The notes under the pieces were generated by a model, which had not been told where the DNA came from, did not search any database, and saw only the letters and a list, made by a program, of their open reading frames with translations. A stretch of 8,229 bases of DNA from SCUN01 sp046598935 (GTDB lineage Bacteria; Acidobacteriota; Vicinamibacteria; Vicinamibacterales; SCN-69-37), in assembly GCA_046598935.1 (NCBI GenBank), contig JBKJHW010000076.1, positions 1 through 8,229 on the forward strand. Direction: 5' to 3'. Below are positions 1 to 5,676 of the stretch, in pieces. How positions within the stretch are numbered: the first letter of the stretch is position 1; every line of letters begins with the position of its first letter. Both the position numbers and the translations under genes were made by a program.

Positions 1-13
1 GTTTGTCGACGAG

Positions 14-16
14 CTA
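14..16 (-). other. In-frame amber codon interrupting the M16 partner gene
   Basis: On the minus strand the codons read TCG AGA ACG ATC TAG CTC GTC GAC AAA up to the window edge. The segment SRTI-stop-LVDK aligns by eye with the well-known M16 linker S-R-x-[IV]-Y-LVDKPG-A-QS. A single third-base change from TAC or TAT would create the TAG. Reading resumes in the same frame, so no indel is needed to explain it. Confidence 0.7.
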
Positions 17-889
17 GATCGTTCTCGACGAAGCCGGCGGCGCCGCCGGTAGTGCCCGCCTCGTGGCGGGACCGGTGTTCTTCCATGAACCGAACTGTTT
101 CTCGAGCTTCGGCAGGATTGACGCGGGCGTGACGTCGCCGACGACGATGAGCTGCGCGTTGGAGGGCTGGAAGTTGCGGCCGTGAAAAGCCTTCACGTCG
201 GCAATCGTCATCCGGTTGAGCGTGGCTTCGGTGCCGCCGGCCGGCGCGCCGTACCGATGCGGATCGCCGTACAGCACTTTGTTGAACGCCAGGTTCGCGA
301 GCGTCGAGGCGTTGTCGCGGCCCTGGAGAATCGCCGTGAGCCGCGTCTTCTTCAGACGATCGAACTCAGCGGCCGAGAAGGTCGGCTTGAGCACGACGTC
401 GCCCATCACGCCGAGCCCCTCATCAATTTTTGACGCCGGGAGATGCAGGCGAATGGTCGAGGCGTCCCAGTCGCTGCCCGTGCTCAGCGAGCCGCCGAGG
501 AAGGCGATCTCGTCGGCGAGATCAAGCGCGGTCTTCGTGCCGGCGCCTTCGTCGAGCATGTCGGCCGTGACGTTGGCGACGCCGATCTTGTCGCCCGGGT
601 CGGCGGCCGCGCCGGACTTGATGAGCAGCGTCACATCGACGAGCGGCACCTTGTGCATCTCGACGATCCACACCGGCAGGCCGTTCGTGAGCGTGCGTTT
701 GACGATCGGCGGCAGCGTCAGCGACGGCGCGGGGCCGAGCGCGGGGGCCTTACTTCGATCAGGGCCTTGAGCCACCGCGGCGATAACGGCGAGGCCCGCG
801 AACATTCCGGTGATTCCGGCGATTCTGGTGAATCGTGTGAATACTTTGCTGATTCGGTGATTGATTCGCATGATTCGCTCAATTCGCAT
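14..889 (-). CDS. Secreted M16 peptidase-like partner subunit, cut short by an in-frame stop
   Basis: This 291-residue frame encodes the N-terminal half of an M16 (pitrilysin/insulinase-like) protein. Residues 1-40 form a signal peptide: a basic n-region with many Arg, then a hydrophobic stretch (about 23-40) ending AVAQG. The M16 domain starts near residue 64. Where the active paralogue carries HxxEH, this protein reads VANVTADML (104-112), so zinc ligands are absent, as is usual for the inactive partner of two-gene M16 pairs. The inter-domain strand LIVVGDV is visible near residue 247. Family members are usually 430-480 residues; this frame stops after SSRTI, and the codons beyond the TAG read LVDK, matching the expected continuation (I-Y-LVDKPG). 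It is therefore probably a nonsense-mutated gene or a sequence error rather than a natural short protein. It starts 7 bases after the stop of the active M16 gene, suggesting co-transcription. ATG at 889 is used; an in-frame ATG at 871 is an alternative. Confidence 0.85.
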   Translation of the reverse strand: MRIERIMRINHRISKVFTRFTRIAGITGMFAGLAVIAAVAQGPDRSKAPALGPAPSLTLPPIVKRTLTNGLPVWIVEMHKVPLVDVTLLIKSGAAADPGDKIGVANVTADMLDEGAGTKTALDLADEIAFLGGSLSTGSDWDASTIRLHLPASKIDEGLGVMGDVVLKPTFSAAEFDRLKKTRLTAILQGRDNASTLANLAFNKVLYGDPHRYGAPAGGTEATLNRMTIADVKAFHGRNFQPSNAQLIVVGDVTPASILPKLEKQFGSWKNTGPATRRALPAAPPASSRTI

Positions 890-896
890 GATTCAT
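803..896 (-). repeat. Degenerate 9-mer (GAATC-containing) array over the M16 partner start and signal peptide
   Basis: On the plus strand successive units read GATTCCGGC (812), GATTCTGGT (821), GAATCGTGT (830), then, after an irregular stretch, GATTCGCAT (863), GATTCGCTC (872), AATTCGCAT (881) and GATTCAT (890). The period is 9 bases, three codons, so on the minus strand it yields the MRI-ERI-MRI opening and the later TR-IAG-ITG residues. The unit ATGCGAATC itself supplies candidate start codons at 889 and 871. An out-of-frame ATG at 896 gives only a five-codon frame ending TGA. Confidence 0.75.
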
Positions 897-2294
897 CTAT
901 TTCTTCGTGGCCGGTAATACCGAGAACTCCAACCGACGGTCGGCGGGGAGCCAGCGGCGGATCGCGGCCTGAATGTCGTTCGGAGAGAGCGCGCGATAGC
1001 GCGCGAGATCTTCATTGAAATAATCCGGGTTGCCGGTCTGCGCGAAGTACGCCGCCAGCGCCGTGGCCTGACCGTTCACGCGTTCCATCCGGCTGTAAAA
1101 GCCGGCCTCGAGGCCGTTCATGACGCGCTGCATCTCGCGCGCGTCGGGCGGCGTCTGCCGCAGCTTCTCGATCTCTTCGTCGATGATCGCCTTCATCTTG
1201 TCCAACGCGACCTCGGGCGCATCGGCCGACGGCTTCGGTGTGACGACGATGCGGAATTCCGAGGTCAGTGCCGCCGATGCCTGCGACGCGCTGACGTTCT
1301 GCGCCACCTGCAGGTCATACACGAGCCGTTTGTAGAGACGCGATGTTTTACCGCCGGCCAGAATGTTCGCGGCGACATCGAGCTCGGCGTCGCCCGGCGC
1401 AAACAGGCGCGGCGTGACCCACGTGATGTACAGGCGCGGCAACTGCACCGCGTCGTTCATCGATTCTTTCATCAGCGACGTGATCTCGACCGGCGGCGCT
1501 TCAATCGGCGGAGCCACCGGCCCGGCCTTGACGTCTTTGAACCAGAACTCAATGCGTTTCTTCAGCTCGTCTGTCTTGAAATCTCCCGCAACGGCGAGCA
1601 CCGCGTTGGCCGGCGTGTAGAACCTCCGGAAAAAATCCTTCACATCGTCGGCCGACGCGGCGGTGAGGTCTTCCATGTAGCCGATCGTCGGCCAGTGGTA
1701 CGGATGGTTCTTCGGGTAGATCAGTTCGGGAATCCGGATTTCCGCCATCTGATACGGCGCGTTCTCGTAGCTCTGGCGCCGCTCGTTCTTCACGACGTCG
1801 CGCTGACCGTCCACCATCGCCGGTGTCACGACGTCGAGCAGGTAGCCGAGCCGGTCGGATTCGAGGAAGAGCGCGAGGTCGAGCGCGTTCGACGGCACGT
1901 TGATGTAGTAGTCGGTGACGTCGTTCGACGTGCTCGCGTTGTTCGAGCCGCCGGCGGCTTCGAGCAGGTTGTCGAAGTCGCCCTCTTTCACGTGTTTGGA
2001 TCCTTCGAACATCAAGTGCTCGAACAAATGCGCGAACCCCGTGCGGCCCGGCTTCTCATTCGCAGACCCGACCTTGTACCAGACGTTCACGGACGCAACC
2101 GGCACGCTGTGATCCTCGTGAAGGATCACGGTCAAGCCGTTCGGAAGCGTAAACATCGTGTAAGGCACCGAGATCGATTTCGGCGCAGCTTGTTGAGCCT
2201 GTTGAGCAATGACCGGCGCGCTGACCAGATCGAAGAGGCTGAGCGCACAGAAGATTGTGAGAGTCAGCAGAACGCGTCTCAGCATGGGCGACAT
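897..2294 (-). CDS. Secreted M16 family zinc metallopeptidase (active subunit)
   Basis: The 465-residue product is a periplasmic or secreted zinc peptidase of the M16 family, which degrades peptides in a clam-shell chamber. Residues 1-30 are a signal peptide (MLRR, hydrophobic core, then SAPVIAQQ). The inverted zinc motif HLFEH is at 89-93, giving His89, Glu92 (general base) and His93, with the distal Glu171 in VVKNERRQ, 78 residues on, as expected for pitrilysin-type enzymes. The second M16 domain spans roughly 190-440, with the conserved GGKTSRLYKRLV at 314-325. The length is normal for one half of a two-subunit enzyme. The inactive partner follows 7 bases downstream. No convincing Shine-Dalgarno sequence precedes ATG 2294; the in-frame ATG at 2285 (Met4) is a possible alternative start. 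I infer cooperation with the downstream partner; because that gene is interrupted, the pair may not be functional in this strain. Confidence 0.93.
   Translation of the reverse strand: MSPMLRRVLLTLTIFCALSLFDLVSAPVIAQQAQQAAPKSISVPYTMFTLPNGLTVILHEDHSVPVASVNVWYKVGSANEKPGRTGFAHLFEHLMFEGSKHVKEGDFDNLLEAAGGSNNASTSNDVTDYYINVPSNALDLALFLESDRLGYLLDVVTPAMVDGQRDVVKNERRQSYENAPYQMAEIRIPELIYPKNHPYHWPTIGYMEDLTAASADDVKDFFRRFYTPANAVLAVAGDFKTDELKKRIEFWFKDVKAGPVAPPIEAPPVEITSLMKESMNDAVQLPRLYITWVTPRLFAPGDAELDVAANILAGGKTSRLYKRLVYDLQVAQNVSASQASAALTSEFRIVVTPKPSADAPEVALDKMKAIIDEEIEKLRQTPPDAREMQRVMNGLEAGFYSRMERVNGQATALAAYFAQTGNPDYFNEDLARYRALSPNDIQAAIRRWLPADRRLEFSVLPATKK
2191..2208. repeat. Two-copy 9-mer (TGTTGAGC[CA]) in the M16 signal-peptide junction
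   Basis: TGTTGAGCC is followed directly by TGTTGAGCA. On the minus strand this codes the AQQAQQA stretch just after the predicted signal-peptide cleavage area. Two copies alone are weak evidence; it is listed because similar short repeats recur at other gene edges in the window. Confidence 0.4.
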
Positions 2295-2321
2295 AGAAGC
2301 TAGTCTAAGCTGAACGGCGGG
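2295..2321. promoter_or_regulatory. 27-base divergent gap between the M16 unit and the aminotransferase operon
   Basis: Both transcription units must start in or next to this gap unless promoters lie inside the facing genes. It contains AGCT-N6-AGCT (2300-2313, partly palindromic). On the minus strand TAGACT is a weak match to a -10 box. No clear -35 box and no Shine-Dalgarno sequence is seen for either start, so promoter elements probably extend into the coding regions or translation is leaderless. This is a contextual call only. Confidence 0.3.
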
Positions 2322-3476
2322 ATGTTCTCATCACGTCTGCCGGCGTCGCTCGGTCCCAACGCGCTCGCGGTTGCCATTGACCGGATGCGGGCATCCGGGA
2401 CGCCGTTCATCGACCTGACGGTGACGAATCCGACATCGGTCGGGATCGCGTACCCACAGGAACTGCTTGCGGGACTCGGTTCGACCGAAGCGCTGACCTA
2501 TGCGCCCGAGCCATTCGGTATGAAGTCCGCGCGCGAAGCCGTCGCGCGCGAAGCCAGCCGGCCCGGCCGGCCGGTCTCGAGCGATCGCGTCGTCCTCACC
2601 TCAAGCACAAGCGAGGCGTACTCGCTGCTGTTCAAGCTTCTTTGCAATTCAGGCGACGAAGTCCTGATTCCGCAGCCGAGCTACCCGCTGTTCGATCTGC
2701 TGTCACGCCTCGAAGATGTGCGCGCTGTGCCATACCAACTCCAAGAGCACTCGCGCTGGTCGATCGATCGCGCAAGCGTCGAGCGAGCGCTCACTCCACG
2801 AACTCGCGCCATCCTCGTCGTTTCGCCGAACAACCCGACAGGCTCGATCACCACCGAGGAAGATGCAGCGTGGCTCGGGGAGATCTGCGGCAAGAGAGCC
2901 ATCGCCGTGATCTCGGACGAGGTCTTTGCGGACTATCAAATCAAGGAATCCTCCGCGTCCTCCGCCCGCTCCGCGACCCCCGCGTGTTTGAGCTTTTTGT
3001 TGGGAGGTCTGTCCAAATCCGCGGGGTTGCCTCAAGTAAAACTCGGATGGATCGTTGTCGATGGCCCGGAGGCGCTCGTGGTCGGCGCTCTCGAGCGCCT
3101 CGAGATGATCTGCGACACGTATTTGTCGGTGTCAACGCCCGTGCAAGTTGCGGCGGCATCATTAATAGAGGGCGGCGCCGCTGTTCGGGCAGCGATACAG
3201 GACCGTATCCGGCGAAATCTGGCGACGCTCGGAACGCTCGTGGCGGGGCACGCCGATGTCACGTTGCTCGAGCCCGAGGCCGGCTGGTCGGCGGTGATTC
3301 AGGTGCCGGCAACGGAGCCCGAGGAAGAGCTCGTGCTCCGGCTTCTCAAAGACCGCCGCGTGCTCGTGCATCCCGGATACTTCTTTGATTTCTCCCGCGA
3401 AGCCTTTCTCATCGTCAGCCTGTTGCCCGAAGAGACTGTGTTTGTCGACGGTGTGGCCCGGGTGCTTCGGCGATGA
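2322..3476 (+). CDS. PLP-dependent class I/II aminotransferase
   Basis: The 384-residue protein has the fold-type I aminotransferase layout: substrate-side TNP near 35-37, cofactor-region loop LTSSTSEAY (92-100), PQPSYPLF (117-124), the hallmark SPNNPTG (168-174), ISDEVF with the pyridine-nitrogen Asp199, and SKSAGLPQVKLGW with Schiff-base Lys232. It transfers an amino group between an amino acid and a 2-oxo acid in the cytoplasm; the substrate cannot be read from sequence. Two oddities stand out. The usual C-terminal [LR]RxSF arginine that binds the substrate carboxylate is not evident: residues 361-367 read AFLIVSL, with Arg359 close by. A Ser/Ala-rich stretch (210-221, SSA-SSA-RSA-TPA) coded by a 9-base repeat lies between Asp199 and Lys232. 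It is the first gene of the run and overlaps malQ by 4 bases. No strong ribosome binding site precedes the ATG; it was chosen because the family homology starts immediately after it and the facing gene leaves no room for an extension. Confidence 0.9.
   Translation: MFSSRLPASLGPNALAVAIDRMRASGTPFIDLTVTNPTSVGIAYPQELLAGLGSTEALTYAPEPFGMKSAREAVAREASRPGRPVSSDRVVLTSSTSEAYSLLFKLLCNSGDEVLIPQPSYPLFDLLSRLEDVRAVPYQLQEHSRWSIDRASVERALTPRTRAILVVSPNNPTGSITTEEDAAWLGEICGKRAIAVISDEVFADYQIKESSASSARSATPACLSFLLGGLSKSAGLPQVKLGWIVVDGPEALVVGALERLEMICDTYLSVSTPVQVAAASLIEGGAAVRAAIQDRIRRNLATLGTLVAGHADVTLLEPEAGWSAVIQVPATEPEEELVLRLLKDRRVLVHPGYFFDFSREAFLIVSLLPEETVFVDGVARVLRR
2951..2986 (+). repeat. Four-copy degenerate 9-mer inside the aminotransferase gene
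   Basis: The units CTCCGCGTC, CTCCGCCCG, CTCCGCGAC and CCCCGCGTG follow each other without gaps. Nine bases is three codons, so the array is frame-neutral and adds SSA/RSA/TPA-like triplets in what should be a surface loop before the LGGLSKS active-site segment. Confidence 0.65.
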
Positions 3477-5092
3477 TGCCGACGCGTCGCGGGATTCTTC
3501 TGCCGCTTTTTTCCGCAGTCTCGTCGCAAAGCTGGGGCATTGGCGACTGCAGCGATGTCGCGCCGCTGGCGGCGTGGCTTCGTTCGGCCGGTTTCGGCGA
3601 TCTGATGCTGCTGCCGCTCGGCACGATGTCCGACGGCCAGTCATCCCCGTATTCGGCATGCTCGGCGATGGCGATCGATCCGATCTACATCGACGTTGAT
3701 GCTGTCGAAGACTTTCAGCGCGCGGGCGGCATCGCCGCGCTCGATAATTCCGCGCGCGCGTCGCTCGAGCTCGCGCGCTCCAGCCCTCGCATCAATTACG
3801 CGGCGGTTCGGCATGCGAAAGACCACGCTCTCGACATCGCGTTTGAAATGTTTTTGAAAACCGAGCACGCCACATCGGCCGCTCGAGCGTCCGATGTATT
3901 CGCCTACGCGTCGCGGCAGAACTGGTGGCTCGATGATTACGCGATTTATCGCGCCTTGTCGCGGCAACTCGGCAGCGGCAACTGGACGACGTGGCCGGCG
4001 GAACTTCGGGACAGGAACCCAGACGCCCTGGGCGAAGCTCGAGGTCGTTTGGCGAAGGAGATCCTTCGCGAGCAGTACCAGCAGTGGATCGTGGAAGGGC
4101 AGTGGAATCGCGCGCATCAGGCCGCCGCGGCGGAGGGGATTCAGATTTACGGGGACGTGCCCTTCGCCGTTGAATCCGCCAGCGCCGATGTCTGGGCGCG
4201 CGCGAACGAGTTCATCCTGGATCTTTCCGCCGGCGTGCCGCCAGATGCCTTCAGCGACACGGGCCAGGACTGGGGCCTGCCTGTCTACCGATGGGAAGCG
4301 ATCGCGGCTGGCGGCTTCCAGTGGCTGCGCGACCGCGGCCGCCGCGCGCACTCGCTGTTTGACGGCATTCGCCTTGATCATCTCGTCGGGTTCTTTCGCA
4401 CGTACGCGCGCGCAAAAAACGGTGACGCGGCGTTCACGCCCTCCGATGAACCTGCGCAACAGTGGCAGGGCGAGCAGGTGCTGGCGGCCGTGCGCGCATC
4501 CGGCGTTGATCTCTTAGCCGAGGATCTGGGCGTGATTCCGGACTTCGTGCGCGCTGCGCTCGAATCGCTGCATGTGCCCGGCTACAAAGTGTTCCGCTGG
4601 GAGCGCGCACACGATCGGCCGGGCCGTCCGTTCGTCGATCCGTCGCAGTACCCGCGTGAATCCGTCGCGGCCACCGGCACGCATGACACCGAAACCGTTG
4701 CCGAGTGGTGGGACACGCTCAGTTCCGAAGAGCAGCACTCCGCCGCCGGCCGTGCCGGCGCGTTCGACGACGGGGTGCGCGACACGCTGCTTGCGCGTGT
4801 GCTCCGCGCGAATTCAGCGCGCGCGTTCGTTCCCATGCAGGATGTCTTCGGCTGGCGCGATCGCATCAACACGCCCGCGACCGTCGGCGATCACAATTGG
4901 ACGTGGAAGCTCCCGTGGCCGATTGATCACTGGATCGCGGCGGAGCCGCTGCACTGGATCGCGGCGAAGCCGCTGCACTGGATCGCGGCGGAGCCGCTGT
5001 CCTGGCTCGCGTCCGAGCCGCTGTCCTGGCCGGAGACGCCGAACCCGCGGGAGCGCGCCCAGTTCTGTCGGCATACAATTAACGCGGAGTGA
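3473..5092 (+). CDS. malQ: 4-alpha-glucanotransferase (amylomaltase, GH77)
   Basis: The enzyme disproportionates maltodextrins: it cleaves an alpha-1,4 bond and transfers the glucan to another chain, releasing glucose, in cytoplasmic maltose and glycogen metabolism. The 539 residues show an N-terminal RGILLPLFS...WGIGD typical of GH77, SPYSACSAMAIDPIYI (58-73), GDVPFAV (227-233), QDWGLPVY (265-272), nucleophile Asp302 in GIRLDH, acid/base Glu350 in LAEDLG, and transition-state Asp405 in TGTHDTET (commonly THDNDT in the family, so slightly variant). The end of the barrel reads INTPATVGDHNWTWKLPWP. Just after it, residues 486-517 are four copies of an 8-residue repeat (HWIAAEPL) before a normal-looking tail PRERAQFC; simple GH77 enzymes of about 500 residues lack this. 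The start ATG overlaps the aminotransferase stop (ATGA) with no ribosome binding site, so translational coupling is likely. An adjacent ATG at 3476 is equally possible. Confidence 0.95.
   Translation: MMPTRRGILLPLFSAVSSQSWGIGDCSDVAPLAAWLRSAGFGDLMLLPLGTMSDGQSSPYSACSAMAIDPIYIDVDAVEDFQRAGGIAALDNSARASLELARSSPRINYAAVRHAKDHALDIAFEMFLKTEHATSAARASDVFAYASRQNWWLDDYAIYRALSRQLGSGNWTTWPAELRDRNPDALGEARGRLAKEILREQYQQWIVEGQWNRAHQAAAAEGIQIYGDVPFAVESASADVWARANEFILDLSAGVPPDAFSDTGQDWGLPVYRWEAIAAGGFQWLRDRGRRAHSLFDGIRLDHLVGFFRTYARAKNGDAAFTPSDEPAQQWQGEQVLAAVRASGVDLLAEDLGVIPDFVRAALESLHVPGYKVFRWERAHDRPGRPFVDPSQYPRESVAATGTHDTETVAEWWDTLSSEEQHSAAGRAGAFDDGVRDTLLARVLRANSARAFVPMQDVFGWRDRINTPATVGDHNWTWKLPWPIDHWIAAEPLHWIAAKPLHWIAAEPLSWLASEPLSWPETPNPRERAQFCRHTINAE
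4928..5029 (+). repeat. 24-base coding minisatellite near the malQ 3' end
   Basis: Four full units start at 4928, 4952, 4976 and 5000, followed by a partial unit at 5024-5029. Copies 1 and 3 are identical; copy 2 differs by one base (GAG to AAG, Glu to Lys); copy 4 has diverged (SWLASEPL). The 24-base period preserves frame, giving HWIAAEPL, HWIAAKPL, HWIAAEPL, SWLASEPL, SW. It lies between the last conserved MalQ strand and the C-terminal tail. Confidence 0.9.
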
Positions 5093-5676
5093 GTCAAACC
5101 GACTACCGCATTCGCGAGTATCCGCTGCAGCAGGGCGCGCTCGAAATCGCCTACATCGAGGAGTTCTTCAATGAATTCCCGAAGAGAAAGACGGCGAACG
5201 ACATCGAGACGCGCCTCGACGGCCGCGAGATGCAGATCCTCATGGCCGAAGTGCCGTTGCCGGAGGATCCGTCGGTCAACGTGCCGGTTTCGTACAAGGT
5301 CTCGCACGAGCTGTATCCCGAAGAGCGCGATCCCGCGCTCGCCGACCTCGTCGACCGCATGCGCGGCGTCGTCGAATTCAACGGCCGGCGAATTCTGTAT
5401 AACTGGCTCGGCGCGACGCGCCGCGACTGGCGCGGCCAGGGCCACTTTCGCGCCGTGAGCGAGCAGCAGGAAATCTGGGCGTTCGACCGCGGCTTCGACG
5501 AGATCATCGTGAAGACGAAAAACCGGTATTACGACATGCGCGCCGCGCTCGCGCGGCTCGAGTTCAACGTCATCAAAGTGGATCAAACGTCAGACGATGC
5601 CGGCGACGCGAAGGTGTACTTGTCAAAGCGCATCAGCCCGGAAGTTCGAAACCTGGCTACACAAAGGCGATCATGA
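5089..5676 (+). CDS. GNAT-fold N-acetyltransferase-like protein
   Basis: The 195-residue protein resembles the GCN5-related acetyltransferase fold, which moves acetyl from acetyl-CoA to an amine. The visible core is a strand with LYNWLGATRRDWRGQGHFRAVSEQQ (103-127). The RGQGHF at 115-120 sits where the acetyl-CoA loop [QR]xxGx[GA] belongs, but its last position is Phe. It is followed by FDEIIVKTKNRYYDMRAALARLEFNVI (136-162), matching the usual Asn-containing helix and the LGF-like end. The N-terminal part (1-95) is not diagnostic and may hold the acceptor site. The substrate is unknown. The start is GTG at 5089, whose last two bases form the malQ stop (GTGA overlap). GGA lies immediately before GTG, too close for a normal ribosome binding site, so coupling to malQ is likely. 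A divergent GNAT that lost catalysis cannot be excluded. Confidence 0.75.
   Translation: MSQTDYRIREYPLQQGALEIAYIEEFFNEFPKRKTANDIETRLDGREMQILMAEVPLPEDPSVNVPVSYKVSHELYPEERDPALADLVDRMRGVVEFNGRRILYNWLGATRRDWRGQGHFRAVSEQQEIWAFDRGFDEIIVKTKNRYYDMRAALARLEFNVIKVDQTSDDAGDAKVYLSKRISPEVRNLATQRRS

Noticed and set aside
443..1018. 191-residue plus-strand open frame opposite the M16 genes
   Set aside because: Antisense of both M16 genes; the Asp/Ser repeats come from the GATTC array, not from a real protein.
2527..2553. Direct repeat GCGCGCGAAGCC in the first aminotransferase
   Set aside because: Two copies encoding AREA/AREAS in an ordinary helix; expected by chance in GC-rich coding sequence.
3641..4459. 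272-residue minus-strand open frame within malQ
   Set aside because: Antisense to clear GH77 catalytic sequence; composition is Arg-rich with no motif.
4927..5586. 219-residue minus-strand open frame across the malQ end and the acetyltransferase
   Set aside because: It includes the antisense of the 24-base minisatellite and of the GNAT core; no family features.
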